A stretch of DNA of 64,000 nt from Plectrocnemia conspersa (taxonomy: Eukaryota > Arthropoda > Insecta > Trichoptera > Polycentropodidae). Under the pieces are notes generated by a model. It was given only the letters and a program-made list of their open reading frames with translations, was not told the DNA's origin and ran no database searches. The position numbers and the translations under genes were made by a program. The stretch is from contig VTFK01000154.1 of assembly GCA_009617715.1 (NCBI GenBank), positions 310,001 through 374,000 of the forward strand. The letters run 5' to 3'. Of the stretch, positions 1-11,850 are shown piece by piece (position 1 is the first letter of the stretch; every line of letters begins with the position of its first letter).

Positions 1-560
1 AAATATCAACTTAACAGGGACGTGCTGACGATCGATTACGTGCTACTGCAATACACGAAGACTAAACATATTGTGAATAGCAAAGTATTGAAATAAATTT
101 GCAATACCAGGATGAATTAAATTAGATATAATAAATAAATAATTAGTTTAAATCTATTAAGAGTAAATTCGAGAAAAAAGCTAGTATCGATATAAAAATT
201 CTTATTAATGTAAATATAGCATTGATATAAAAAATAGATTTTTAGTTTAAATTACTTAGTCGTTTAAAACTATAATGTTTATATGTTATTTTATAAAATT
301 CTTAAAAATTCTAAGTTTATAATGTTTAATACAATAATACTTTACAAATAAAAAAGTTACGAGTGTTCAGCTTTTATTTATTGTATTATATTAGCAATAA
401 ATTATGCCCCTAATTTATGAAAAGCAAAGTGGAACAATAAACATATAATGGTTTATATAAATACCGATATCAGTTTCATTCTTAATCTCAGATTAAAACG
501 TTTTTCTCCTATGTTAAATGGTGATGATAATGGCATTGCCCTTTTGTTATGGGTTAATTC
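1..560. other. AT-rich non-coding DNA
   Basis: Strongly AT-rich, with many short A/T runs and no open frame of note. I see no gene, repeat family or RNA here. Confidence 0.6.
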
Positions 561-1000
561 CAAGACAACCGCGCGTAGTGTATCTGTCTCGGCGTCAAGA
601 AACGGGCCATGTCAGGAGGTGGCAGCTTTCGTTTAGGGCTTCCTTTGTTCGACATTGTTTCTGATGAAAAACGGCGTCATACCTAATTAATGGCTTTCTA
701 ATGATGAGACACTCTCGAAGAATGTCTCCGGGAGCAAAAACGCTTCGGTTCGAATGCCGGTTTTGTGCGCTGACGAGCGGACAATTGATGAAGACGCCGA
801 GCGTGGCAAAAAGCCCTTCGCCAATGGAGACATTAGCTAAGTCCATTAAGGAACAACTAATGACTGGCACATTCTGATACAAGAGCGGGGGACTCGAAAG
901 TCGCTGCGTTGTGGCTTTTGCTCGTCGGTCCGTGTGACCGGTCCCCTGGGCGCAATGCAAAAAAGGGACCGTTTGATACTACGGCAATGGTGGTGCAAGA
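561..1000. other. CpG-rich island, no gene recognised
   Basis: Base composition rises to near 50% GC with many CG dinucleotides. A 121-codon open frame exists on the minus strand, but its translation shows no domain, its codons look random, and open frames are expected in GC-richer DNA because stop codons are AT-rich. Most likely unique non-coding, possibly regulatory sequence. Confidence 0.4.
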
Positions 1001-1319
1001 AATTGTAATAAATCCTTTCAAGATCTCATAGATTTTTTTAACGAAATCTTAATAGGGTTTATATTTGCTTTTTTAACATTAAACAAATAGATTTTTGCCA
1101 CAAATAAGACAAGGTAACTAAAATTTATAAATGAAAATACATACAAAAACATATTTCATCAAAGGCATTGTAGTCTTGTTAGGTCACCTTATAAGGTAAC
1201 TTGTTGCTTACCCCAATGTGTTACAATAGTAAAAAACAATACATCGTAAACAACAATATATAAAAAAATATAAAAAGCAATACACAAAAAAAATACACAG
1301 TAGACATTAAACAGATCAA
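1001..1319. other. AT-rich non-coding DNA
   Basis: AT-rich filler with A-runs around 1240-1310. Nothing else seen. Confidence 0.55.
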
Positions 1320-2140
1320 TATGTTATCCCAGTATAGAAGGAGCTGGATGGTGACATCAGAAAAAAAAATTGTGCCTTTCAAAACATTTTCGAAAACCAA
1401 AACTGGAGTTACTCTAAAATAGTTATATTTTCAATAGAATCCTTCTGTAGTTTAAATAAATATTAAGCGACATATTTTTTTTGCAAAAACTGAACAAATC
1501 GAACCATAACGCTTCTAAAACAAATACACTGGGATATAAAAATGACTAATTATCAAATATCTTCTTAAAAAGATCTCTTAATGACCTTTTTTCAACTTTA
1601 TTGATTTAAAGAAAAAATAAAGTTATTCAGATACTAAAGCGTCATAAAGAAAATGAATAACTAACGGATTGTCAAAGTGAATAGCGTTTATTATACCAAA
1701 GATAAGCATCGTTTTTTGCAGACATCGTTTACGTGTAGAGAGAATCTGCACTTACTCTCAAAAGTGATATCGAGATCTTAGTTTCTTTAGTCAAAACATT
1801 ACCACTAAAATCGTAAGAATAATCTAATGGCAAATGAGATCAAGAAAATGCCACAATATGGCACTTCCCGACACTAAGGCGCAGACGGTTATGGAAAGCC
1901 TATATTTATAGAGAATTTTAATCACTCTGTAAAAAAAGAAAGTCTGCAAATGATCCAACGCATTTAAAATTTTTTAAATTATCTGCAAACAAGAAAAAAC
2001 TATTTTTTTATTGCTGAATAATTGTCATTAATAAATAACGTAAGGATGTTGGACCCTTAAGGAAATTCAGAAGGGACAATAACGGAAGTTTCCATGTTTT
2101 CTTCATCTGGAAATTGTATATTTTTCAATTGTATATTTTT
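1320..2140 (-). mobile_element. Degenerate Jockey/CR1-like LINE reverse-transcriptase relic
   Basis: Reading the minus strand from about 2090 downwards, broken frames give a recognisable order of reverse-transcriptase motifs. SEFP*GSN followed by ILTLFINDN matches the family's VPQGS..GPLLF.LFIND block, with a stop and a small deletion. Next comes FADNLKNFK at about 1978-1989, the catalytic FADD/YADD box with its last Asp changed to Asn, then a LQSD block. Further on, FDNPLVIHFLYDALV near 1650-1690 matches the post-RT 'LYDALVRS.LEY' region. Stops and frameshifts occur throughout, so the copy is dead and old. The ends are not defined and no target-site duplication was found. The family assignment (Jockey versus CR1) is uncertain; the RT origin is fairly secure. 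Confidence 0.65.
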
Positions 2141-3430
2141 ATCTAGCGCTTATAAAGGTCATAGTTAATTAAAGAAATGTCCGTAGAATATCAAAGTGAT
2201 GTAGGATTTTTAATCTTAATGCATAAACTTTTTTCCAAGCATGTTTTATAACTTTTAAGCACTTAAACTCCAGCCACTCACCGGTGAGTAACTTGTTAAT
2301 AATTTTTTTTAAACAAAATATTTTTTTAAAACAAGGTCATGAATTTTTTAATTTTTTTAATTAATAAAGAATATTTTACCAGCTTAATTTATTAATAAAC
2401 AAAGTATTTATTATTTATTTTTAGAAAGAGATACTGATGCGTGAAGGGAAATAACAAGTAGCTCACTAAAAAGTCACTGGCGTTTAAAAGGTCAAAAAAT
2501 AATATTTTTTTCAATTTACGTCGATAGATGAGATAAATGTTTATTGTAAATTGATTTATTACGTTTGTTTAAGATTAATTCTAGAAAATTAGGTCGTATT
2601 TAATTAGGTGACATCCAGCCATTTTTTTTAATTTAACTTAATTTAATATAGTACATTATTTCCAGCCACACATAATATTAATGTCATATTTCTATGAAAT
2701 TCCAACGAATTCATTTTTTTCGTTCCGACATCAGAATTTTTTTCACGTTCACACAGTACACACTTCAACATAAAGAGCCGACTTCTCTCCTTTATATTGT
2801 GGTAATATATTTTCACCATCGTCATCTTGACCCTCTTCCATTAACCTTTTCCGAGAGTGCTAGTTTTGAAATAATATACACACGCACACAGCAACCGGTC
2901 ACAGAAAAAATATACAGATAAATGTACATATGTACGTTTATTTTACTTTGCGTGTTATATTAATATTAAAAAAAAAACAGTTTAAAAATAATATCATAGA
3001 CACAACAATAATGTCACATGAGTAGTATTATTTATAATTATTGTTAATATAATATATGTAAAACTTAATAGCTTAAATATTTTAATAGGAATATTTTTTT
3101 GCATTTAATTTATTTGGAAAAGGTGCAAAATAGTAAATCAATCAAAGCTGCTGTGAATAGGTATATCTTTTGAGTGATTTAATTAGTTTCAACAATGGCA
3201 TTGACTGTTAATACTATAAATAGCATTTACTGATTATAAGATTTTATAAAAATATTATTGTTTAAAAGGGTAACTGTGTCGTTTTTAAAAAAAATCTAGT
3301 TTTGAAAGTATAGTGATTTATATTTGTTTATTATTAATTTGTAAAAGTAGCAATTTTTTAAATACTTGTATTTAAATATATACGTGGACGATTTCACGAT
3401 TAAATTTTTCGCTTGCCAAAAATTTATGCA
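2141..3430. other. AT-rich non-coding DNA
   Basis: AT-rich throughout, with T-runs and TA-rich stretches. A small overlapping pair of open frames near 2640-2920 has no recognisable content. Nothing else is supported. Confidence 0.5.
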
Positions 3431-4080
3431 AATAAGACGAGCGAACAGTTCCAGAGTTGTACATGTAACGCGTAGCATGTTTGCTCGGAGGAAAACTGCA
3501 TTTTACTTTGAAGGGTACCCGGAGCATTTCGCCCATAAGACTTGCACCCGTTCACCCACCCTCGACACCGGCAGGAGGAAACAGGCTTCTGGAAGCGTTT
3601 CAGCACCCCTCGCGGCCGCAGGGCTTTTTATTTTTATCAGACGGCTTTACAAAGCCCTCGTGAATATTCATGGAAATGTTTTGCGCCGTAGTTTGAACGC
3701 GGCTAATTATTAAAAAGCGCCCCTCCGCGAAACTATCGGATGCTGCGGCGATCGATCCTTTTGTACGGCCATTTTTTATTCTTCCCTCATCTCCTTCCTT
3801 CTTGCATTCGGTGTGCATTACCAATTTAAATCGCGTCTATCAAAGTTTTCGAAAAAGTTTGTTTCGAAACACGCTGTCGACGATGAAAAATTACAGGGTG
3901 GTCGTGGGGACAATAAAATTTACATACATATTGCTTTACGGCCGCGCTTCGCAATTATCACTAAGCTTTAGCTTTTAAAACACCGATAGAGCACTTACAG
4001 TTAATTCTTCGTTAAGAATTCTGACAAACGGTCGGCCACTAGCGTTTCGCTATTGTAATAACTCTCGTAATTAACTCGTT
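3431..4080. other. CpG-rich island, candidate regulatory DNA
   Basis: GC and CpG content rise sharply. The stretch around 3640-3780 mixes TAATTATTA-type homeodomain-like sites with GC-rich words (GCGGCGATCGATCC) and looks like a compact enhancer rather than an exon. TTTACGGC occurs at 3935-3942. Overlapping open frames on both strands are compositional. The regulatory role is inference from composition and motif density only. Confidence 0.35.
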
Positions 4081-4630
4081 ACGTCTTACTTATAACGGCA
4101 TTAATATAATTACAAAAGCCTTAAGAAAACATTTATTTTAATATTTGAAATAATTAAGATAGCCTCTTCTTATATTTTTATTTAATTTTTTTTTTTTTTA
4201 TAGGTTTGAGTTAACATTAGTATTGCTATTATATGTATGTGAAAGCTTTAGGCATTTGCACAATTATCTTAAAATTTATTCTAACGAGTAAAGTATAGCC
4301 AAACACAATATTTTCATAATAATAGAAAAGAAATCTGGTGACCAAACTATTACGGAAATAATTAGATCTCTAAATACATATATTTCACGGACCACATAAG
4401 AGCACATCCGTCTCAAGACGTATTGTCTGTATTAATTTCTAGTCTGATTAGTCTTTTAACTAAATTTAACATCTGTCGAAAAGTCTGGTGAATGGCGGTA
4501 GATGACAGCAAGTAGAGAAATTCAGCATGGACAGTAAAAAGTTCATAAATAATATGCGTATTGGAATTTAATAAAAATATATTGTAATATACAGCAAGAT
4601 AAAATGTATAAAAGTGTTTACCACGTTTCA
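4081..4630. other. AT-rich DNA, target region of the LINE insertion
   Basis: AT-rich sequence with no gene. It runs up to the target-site duplication of the adjacent LINE and resumes at 6182, so it represents the pre-insertion locus. Confidence 0.5.
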
Positions 4631-4643
4631 AACTGTGCTATTA
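4631..4643. repeat. Target-site duplication, 5' copy
   Basis: The 13 bases AACTGTGCTATTA recur at 6169-6181 just after the poly(A) tail of the LINE. The first two A residues are ambiguous because the poly(A) abuts them; 11 bases are unambiguous. This marks target-primed insertion. Confidence 0.85.
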
Positions 4644-6170
4644 CCAATTAACTACCGCCCGATAAGTTTACTGCCCTCATTTAGCAAATTATTTGAAAAA
4701 ATTATATTATCTCGATTAAAGGAATCTCTTAATAGCAAACTCATTAATGAGCAATTTGGTTTCCGCGAAAATAACTGACCACGCATCAACTTAATAGATT
4801 AACAGAGCACATATCTGCCGATTTTAATATGAAAAAAGTTCTGTCTTTTATTATTAGATATGGAAAAGGCTTTGATACAGTATGGCATGATGGATTAATG
4901 TATAAACTTTTAAAATATGGAACTCCTATTACATTATTCACATGTTACGGTCTTATCTGAAGAATCGAAGCTATGTTGTTTCGCTAAATAATACATTTTC
5001 GACGCCGCGTAAAATACCAGCTGGTGTTCCTCAAGGAAGTATACTTGGCCCGTTTCTCTTCATTCTATATACTAATGATATTCCAATGTTAAAAAAAATA
5101 CTAAACTCTCAATGTACGCTGACGACACCGCAATCCTTACTAGTTCTTATGGTCTTAAACATATTGCAGTCAAACTTCAAAAAAATCCCTTTGAAAACTT
5201 AAAAAAAAAAATATTTTATGAAATGGAGAATTAAAATTAATCAAGACAAAACAGAAGCTATAATATTCACTAAACGTAGACAACCCTTGCCTGCACCCAT
5301 TAAAAGTGAACAAGGGCATAACATTGAATGGAGAGCGAGCGTTAAATACCTAATATACACCTGGACTCCAGACTAAAATTCAATAAACATATAACTGAAC
5401 TCCGGTCGAAAGGGCTCGGCGCCATTGCGGCTCTAAAATCAATATTTAATAGAAAAATTGCGCTTACAATAAAAAAAATAAAATTCTAGTCTATAGACAA
5501 TTAAAGACCTGTTTTAACTTACGCTTGTTCAGTGTGGAGTAACGCGAGTAATAGTAATTTTAATAAACTTCAAGTTATCCAAAATAAAGCCATAAAAATA
5601 ATTTTATAATACACCGTTTTATACTAACCTTAAAAAAAACTCCACACCAAACATTTAATTCCTACCATTAAAGAATACTGTTATTATCAAACCGAAAAAT
5701 ACTATGAATGAGACCCGCAAACCCACTAATTTCAAGAATCGGTGATTACGACAAAGCAAAACTTAAATTTAAATACAAACATAAAATGCCTAAGCACATA
5801 TTGCTTTGATGCAGTTAAGCTCATCGCAGTGTCATCAGTTTCAGGTCTACAGGGCTAGGTTTATTTACCTTTGTATGTGTTTTATTTTGTATATTATGTA
5901 TTTTGTATAATCTGTTTTTCTCATCTCCTTCATTCTTTTCCAAAATTTTTTTTTTTTTTGGATTTTTTAAATTTGTGAAAGGTTTTATGTATTTTTCCTT
6001 TAATTTAGTATACTCTCGTATAATTTATTATTATTTTTATGTTATTGTATAACTTAACAATTTGTAAACAATGTAAATGGTTATGAACCAGTATTGTGCA
6101 TTTAATATATCTGTATGCTATTTTACCTATGTCTATTTAAGAAATAAACTTTTATAAAAAAAAAAAAAAA
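4644..6170 (+). mobile_element. 5'-truncated Jockey-like non-LTR retrotransposon
   Basis: The element starts inside the reverse-transcriptase domain. The first codons read [19 protein letters not shown] (RT motif 1), followed by EQFGFRE, a frameshifted DMEKAFDTVWHDGL block, and an open stretch at 4942-5202 with GVPQGSILGPFLF at about 5023-5060. The catalytic YADD is at 5115-5126 but in a different frame from GVPQG, so at least one frameshift lies between them. Further stops follow. The 3' part (about 5400-5830) keeps degraded C-terminal RT sequence. It ends with a 3' UTR, AATAAA-like signal and about 15 A residues at 6156-6170. Flanking 13-bp duplications show a single retrotransposition event, truncated at the 5' end. 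It cannot encode a working protein. Confidence 0.92.
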
Positions 6171-6181
6171 CTGTGCTATTA
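6169..6181. repeat. Target-site duplication, 3' copy
   Basis: Second copy of AACTGTGCTATTA directly after the LINE poly(A) tract, matching 4631-4643. Confidence 0.85.
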
Positions 6182-8270
6182 ATTTTATTCGCTGAAAATC
6201 ACCAACTAGTGTTTTATGAGAATATTGAATTAGAACAATAAGATATTTTCTATTAAGGTTCGTAGGCTAAGCATACGTAATGTCTTTTGACGAAATTGCT
6301 TACTAAAATTATATATATATATTCATGTTTTTGGTAATAAACTAGATATTATGTCATATCGATTTTTTTTAAGAAGAAAAATTTCAATATTTTTGTGGTT
6401 TGCTAATAAGTCTGTTTTGGCAACATTTATTGAATTATTCACTTTATCACCATTGAAAAAATAATAACGTTGAATATCAAACACCTGAACAATTTGTTTT
6501 AATTTAGAGGTCATCTAACGACCATTTGCACAATCAAAAAGAAAGATAAAAAGTATCGTAATATGTCAAGGCCACAAGAGATCTCGTGACCAAATAATTG
6601 TTTTAATAATGGCACACGCGTTTCAAGATGGTAATCAGTCATAAGTACCCCTGAATAAAATACTTTTTGTTAAGATGCGCGTTACACAATGCTTTTCCCC
6701 TTGCGTATAATACTATTGTTCTTCTACATTCTGGTTACCAATCGCCAATGTTGTCATCTGCACTGCGTAAACATATTTCGAGGATGTGTGTTCTTTGCAA
6801 ACATCCTCATTTGCTTCGAGCCAGCATTATAAAATTAAATAATTTTTTTTTTGTAAAGTAGTCGATTTATAAAAAAAAATTAATTAAAAACGAGAGATGG
6901 TTTAAAACACTTTATTGAATGCAAATACAGTTAAATAAATATTTATTAATTATATATGTCAAATAGATAAAACATATACAAATATATTTATATAATTTTC
7001 GTATAAAAATATTTGAAGTATTAAATTTTTTTAAAAATATATAATATATTAAATTAATACATAGAATAAGAACATTAATTTATTTTAAATATTGTTCAAC
7101 ATTATTACTAACATATATTCGATAAAGTAGTAGGATAAAGTAAAATAAGACGATGAAAGTTTAATTGTAAAAAGATAGATTTCTTAACTTCAACGTTTTA
7201 AATTGTTGAGTTTTAAATAAATAATAATATCATATATTAAATAAATATTTCATCTTATAGTATTAAATAAAAGTAACAATAATTTAATAGAGGCTTAGTA
7301 ATATATAAGAAAATGAGGGCTACTAAGAGAATAATGAATTAAGTAAGTAATAGTGGGGGTTTATGTATTATTATATAGTATACTAAGGTAATCCGCCAAA
7401 GAAAACATTTACGGATTTTATAAATATATAAAATAGGAAAACACATTTTCACAGTAAAACACTGCTTTATATATGTATATATTTTAATTTATTTTTTATA
7501 TAGGCAATGGTTGTCTATTTATGTCAGAAAAGTGTCTAAACTTCACAAATCATTCATCGTTTATAGGATAATAAAAATACCATGTATCGATGATTAAGGT
7601 AAAAATAAGTGATAAGTTGTATTTATCAATTTGAAAACTTACTAACAAAGTGGATATTAGTTCTATGAAAATTTGGCTGTAATATTAAAACCGCTTGAGA
7701 GTAAACAAAGTATCTGAGTTGGGCTTAAATGATAAAGTTCATACAAATCTGCAATAGAGATTATTACCACCTTTTTATAGGTTTAATTTAGCACCACCTT
7801 TTTAGATAAATTAAAATAAGAATAGTACAAGCTTTTACAATATAGCAACAAAGTGAAAAGAGATATGAGCGTATAAACAATACTAAGCATTTTATAAAGT
7901 CATAAAAGTCTGTTTTTTGTCTGAAAAGTGTATAGCCCTTAATGGGAAAATTTATAGAACTTAGTAAATTACCCTCGTTGATCGTGGTAATTTTACGATT
8001 AAAAAGTAACTTGTTTTAAAAAACAATTGTTTATAAAATTATGAACAAAAATTATTATGCTTATATCTCACGTAACGTAACTTTGGCAGTAGTTATTAAA
8101 TACGTACATATTAATATAAATACGCACGTACGTCTACAATAAAATAATTATATTAGCGTGGCATGGATTACCGTGTAGTTAGCAGTAAATGTGCTAAAAA
8201 GCTTTTTATCAACGCTAATGACATAGGTTAATTTATATATATATATATCTTTATAAATAAATAATTTTAG
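6182..8270. other. Long AT-rich desert
   Basis: Very AT-rich, with TA microsatellite-like runs near 6310 and 8240 and short islands of mixed composition at 6660-6830. Open frames of about 60 codons near 6320-6860 show no domain. Nothing else seen. Confidence 0.5.
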
Positions 8271-8720
8271 CTTTAAAGTCAAGCCGAGCTGCGTAGGTGT
8301 TCATCGACCGACACCCGTCGTAGGCCAGACAATGTGTTGAATCCGTTTAAAATTGTCAACTGCAGGAAGAACACCCTGTATTCACGTTCGCGCTGGCTGC
8401 ACTGAATCGGAAGCGGTTGACAATGACAACATTGCAATTGGATTTCGCTCGGTTGATTTGTTTCTGTGTTTGCGGCCGCGCGGATGCCATGAGGCTTTTT
8501 TCCCTGTCCAGGGGCCCAATTTGCGGGATTAAGTCCCGGAGTGGATGTAAAAATGGCACAGAAACAATGCACACGAGGCGAAATAAACGATAGATAACTT
8601 ACAGAAATGGTCCGACACGCTTCGCTCAACGGCGGCAGCTTTAAAGCTCGATTGAGAACATAAAAGTTTATTTTAGACTTTGCTCTATAAAGTCGAGATC
8701 GTAATGTGATATGAGAAACG
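8271..8720. other. CpG-rich island with the longest open frame of the window
   Basis: GC-rich block with dense CpG. The minus strand carries a 172-codon open frame (8279-8797), the longest in the window, and a second frame overlaps it. The translation has no recognised domain, repeated motif or signal peptide, and its N-terminal third runs into AT-rich DNA. I treat the frame as compositional; the block is a candidate conserved non-coding element. Confidence 0.35.
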
Positions 8721-9530
8721 TTGTAGTGGATATAGGAAAGATGGTCAGTAAAAACGTGATAACGTTTGCTGTTAAAAAAAACAATAATATGGAACAAATG
8801 GTGAAATAAAAGTAATCGTCGAATTCATTTTAGAGGCAGTATAGGATATTTTATTATGATGAAAAATGTTTTGATGCAGAAATTATATCTTTGTGAAAAT
8901 TATAATGATTAAGTGAATGGAACTAAATATTGATTATATGTAAAAATATGTAATTATAAGTATGCGCAAAAACAAGTATTTTGAGTATGTTAAACAATAC
9001 AATCACATTGGAAATAGAAAATCAATAAAATAAAACTGAAGCATAACTAATTTATTTGTAATATAAATTATTTGTTAAGTTTTTTATGTGTATTTTTTAT
9101 GAAATCTGTTTTTTATTTGACGACAAAATAATATTTAAAATGTATTACTTAACAATACATTTTCATATGAACTGCTCTATTGTTATATTTTTTCAATTAT
9201 GATGACGCTTGAAAAAAAAAATTAAATAAGTAATGGCAATGAAAAATATCGTATAAAATATTTTTTTTTGAGTGAATAATAAAATTGAATAATAAAAATT
9301 TAAATACACAAATTATATTATTCTACTTTTTTATTCAAATTACCTTTTAACTATTATGTTGATATCTAAAGCAAATTAAAATGATAAAAAATATTTAATC
9401 AGATCTAAACAACAATTTCAATAAAATCGGTATTTCTTTCAAGAATTATTTATAATTTTTTTAATAATAAGAATATTTTAAATATAAAAATCTGTACCAT
9501 CAATACCGCATTAAATCAACAGGATCGATT
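8721..9530. other. AT-rich non-coding DNA
   Basis: Mostly A/T with short homopolymers. No gene or repeat recognised. Confidence 0.55.
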
Positions 9531-10200
9531 CATATCATCTCCTGACTTCCAATGTCCATTTCCCCTCTGTCTTTTAACGCACACGATCCCCACGCGTGTA
9601 TGTACACACCGTGTAAGATTACAGCGATATCTTATAGCCATACGGGGGGCCATTATGCGCCATAATGTGGCAATTTATCTGCGCGCACCACCCTCATACG
9701 TCTGACACAACACGGTGTTTATTTAATCAAATAAAGGCGAACGTATTAGCGCAATTGCGAAGCCGAGTTGGCGAACGCAAAGTCGTTGGATATTTTATTC
9801 ACAAAATTCAACTTCATTTTCCGGAGCTAAAGTTTAGCAACCAAGCTGAGCTTAATGCGCCGACACCGGTGTGGAAAATACGAAAGCTTTTCCTTAAAGA
9901 TGATCGGAATTATATGTATATATCCATCTCTTATTGTTAATTCCCGTGGAAAACTTTGACGGCAGCTTTCAGCGGCTTTGGGACACACGCGTACTACGTA
10001 TGATGATCGCAGCGTTAGGTATATAATACGACAAAGCCCGTTTTGTATTGTCAAATTGCGAACGCGGCCCGGATTAGCGGGACCGTGCCAGATGAAAGCT
10101 TTAAGTATTTATCTCGTTTTAACTTTGCTAAACTCGACGAAGCGCCCGTGTAGGTTAATTTATACCGTGGCGTCAACAGCAGCGGTAAAGTCACGTTTCG
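9531..10200. other. CpG-rich island with short palindrome
   Basis: GC-richer unique block. At 9651-9667 CATTATG and CATAATG flank CGC as an inverted repeat, next to other CCATAA/TTTAT words typical of homeodomain-type sites. Overlapping open frames on both strands (75-112 codons) carry no recognisable protein. Candidate regulatory DNA. Confidence 0.35.
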
Positions 10201-10599
10201 ATACCCATATCATTTTGATTGTATTTTTAAAAGGTTATCTACAGTTCTCTTCAAAAATACGCCATTTTTATACAACCCTTCAATTAAAGTATTTAATTTT
10301 ATATATTAATATATAAGGTTATCCTATATATTTATTTCTTTTCTTGCGTGTTTTCAAAATAATTTATTTATAAATATGTTTAATGAACTATGTAAGTGTC
10401 ATTTTAGCCAATGACTTTCTCTCATCTTTCTAGAAGCTAAAAAAATTTTTTGTTAAATTCCTAGGACTGATTTGAGTGGCTTTTGTTTTTTACAATTTAA
10501 ACACCAATTCAGCAAAAATAAATTTTATTTGTATTCATAATTATAATAATTTTAAACTACATACAGATGAATATAAATATTTATTAAAATTTTTACATA
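10201..10599. other. AT-rich DNA holding the 3' region of mini-gene copy 1
   Basis: AT-rich. On the minus strand an AATAAA poly(A) signal (plus-strand TTTATT at 10580-10585) lies 28 bases after the stop codon of the basic-protein gene to its right. Otherwise nothing is seen. Confidence 0.45.
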
Positions 10600-10617
10600 T
10601 TTAGGGAACCCACTAAA
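10600..10617 (-). promoter_or_regulatory. Hairpin overlapping the stop codon, copy 1
   Basis: On the coding strand TTTAGTGGGTTCCCTAAA folds on itself (TTTAG/CTAAA plus inner G-C pairs, one T-C mismatch). The TAG stop lies in the 5' arm. The same structure occurs at the other two gene copies with changed bases. Confidence 0.55.
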
Positions 10618-10792
10618 GGAATTCTAGCGACGCTCGTCTCCGAGATCCTCGGCTTCTCCTCCGTCTTGAACTGGATCTTCGCCGCATGGCCATGGGCACG
10701 ATGTTGGCTCGGCTTCTGCTCCTATTACTGCGTCTTCTAGATCTTGTTCTTGATCTACGTAATCGACGAGCAACAGTTTCAACGATAGGCAT
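10613..10792 (-). CDS. Arg/Ser-rich protamine-like small basic protein, copy 1
   Basis: An intact 59-codon frame starts with MPIVETVARR and ends with ASLEFL. I count 23 Arg and 11 Ser and no Cys or Lys; the basic residues lie in two blocks (about residues 9-28 and 37-53) separated by ANIVPMAM. The frame stays open another 27 codons upstream, but that part is leader sequence: all three paralogues align from MPI onward, and the CT-rich tract just before it varies in length. There is no intron. Composition fits sperm-type nuclear basic proteins (protamine-like), which bind DNA through Arg clusters; RS-domain or other cationic peptides are alternatives. An upstream TATAAATAG and a downstream AATAAA suggest an independent transcription unit. 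Identity to copy 2 is about 92% in nucleotides (14 differences in 180) with both silent and replacement changes. Function is inferred from composition only. Confidence 0.7.
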   Translation of the reverse strand: MPIVETVARRLRRSRTRSRRRSNRSRSRANIVPMAMRRRSSSRRRRSRGSRRRASLEFL

Positions 10793-10890
10793 TCCAGAGA
10801 GAGAGAGAGAGAAAAAATAAATTGACTTAGCGCGACTAATTTTTGATCGATAATGAAAACGATGAAAAAACAAATGCTATTTATATTATT
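10793..10890 (-). promoter_or_regulatory. Conserved upstream block of copy 1 with TATA box
   Basis: Reading towards the gene: TATAAATAG (10877-10885), CATTTGTTTTTT, TTATCGATC, AAAATTAGTC, a TTAG..CTAA inverted repeat (10827-10839), then a (CT)n leader (10796-10812) directly before GGAATG. The same order is found before copies 2 and 3. The TATA box is about 90 bases upstream of the ATG, leaving room for a leader of about 60 bases. Promoter role is inferred from conservation and position. Confidence 0.55.
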
Positions 10891-11380
10891 TAATTCTTTG
10901 TATTAAATTCAAATATTATAAAGCATTTTTTCAAATACAATGTAAATATTAATTTGGGAGCTAAAGGTTTTTTAATATTTTTTTTTTATAGTAAACGCCC
11001 AGTATCTTTTACGTAAAATAGTCGGTAAAGTTATACTAAAACACGTTGGTTGTGTTATATATTGCTATAGTTTCTCCTAGTTAGTTTAAATATTATTTTA
11101 TAAATGAATTCCTAAAATTAAAGTAGTTGTGAAATTGTTTAAATCTATAAAGTTACGATATCTGATATAAATATGCAAGGTTCATGCACAAATTAAAACA
11201 ATTTTATTTACGTCTCTATGAAAATTTTGAACCCACATTGTTATTGTGTACTTATTATAACTAATAACTGAGTACTTATTGAAATCGAAAGAATGGCTGA
11301 TTGGCAGCTAATCGTAGGAAGCCATCAATACTCCGACTTCATAATTAACAAAGATTTTTATTGGTTCATCCTGTGTTTCA
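10891..11380. other. AT-rich upstream flank of copy 1
   Basis: AT-rich. The words AAAATAGTCGGTAAAGTT around 11016-11033 match AAAATAGTCAGTAAAGTT upstream of copy 3 (about 37339-37356), showing that the duplicated unit reaches at least 220 bases beyond the gene. Confidence 0.45.
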
Positions 11381-11411
11381 ACGCTCTGTACTTAGAGGAA
11401 TTACAGAGCGT
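11381..11411. repeat. Perfect 10-bp stem hairpin
   Basis: ACGCTCTGTA (11381-11390) and TACAGAGCGT (11402-11411) are perfect inverted repeats around an 11-base loop. The right arm is the left edge of the interspersed repeat copy that follows, so the hairpin may mark that element's end. Confidence 0.75.
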
Positions 11412-11850
11412 CGAGTTACAATGGAATTTTGGGCTGTCGTATTTATACAAAAGTCGTAGAAAAAATTGTTTATAACAGCGGTTGCAAATTAACGTTTTTT
11501 TATATTTTTATAAGATAAAGAAAAAACCTCTTTGGAGGGTTATTAAAAAGACAAGATTCAAATTCGCTGACAGACAAATTTTAGAGCGTATTTTTGTGGA
11601 AAGCCCTCATACGTTTTTGTAATTTTACTATTTCTAAGTGTTTTCTTATCATCTTAATATTAATGTAGTTCAGATTAGCAAAGCATAGATAAGGCCAAAT
11701 AGAGCTGTTGGAAAAATCGTTAGCATTTTTTGGCATATAAATACTTCCTACCTTCTTCTGAGCTTTTAAGAAAGCATTACTATTTTCAAACATCTTGTAC
11801 GGACTCACCGTTTTTTATGTATTGGTTGTGTAACATTTATAAATATTTGT
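11385..11850. repeat. Interspersed repeat family, copy A
   Basis: This block aligns by eye with 61925-62350. Shared blocks in order: TACAGAGC.T.GAGTTAC; a GTAT.TATAC word; AACCTCTT; CTGACAGACAAATTTTA.GGCGTA-like; GTGGAAAGCCCTCATA-like; then GGAC.GACC.TTTTTTATG.ATTGG. Shorter matches occur at 45285-45480 and 54345-54475. All copies lie in the same orientation. Minus-strand frames (11581-11808) contain short peptide similarity to the other copies (an R.L-Q-K-x-x-A-F/L-H pattern), so it may derive from a coding element. Family not recognised. Confidence 0.6.

Noticed and set aside
595..960. 121-codon minus-strand frame
   Set aside because: Compositional; no conserved-looking motifs.
8279..8797. 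172-codon minus-strand open frame, the longest in the window
   Set aside because: No domain, overlapping frame on the same strand, lies in a GC-rich island where stops are rare, and runs into AT-rich DNA. Reported only as an island.
10794..10873. N-terminal extension of mini-gene copy 1 (27 more codons)
   Set aside because: The extension is leader sequence with a (CT)n tract and is not open or aligned in copies 2 and 3; MPI is the shared start.
11293..11475. 60-codon plus-strand frame starting MADWQL
   Set aside because: It runs into the interspersed repeat and over the hairpin; the homologous part in copy D is not open.
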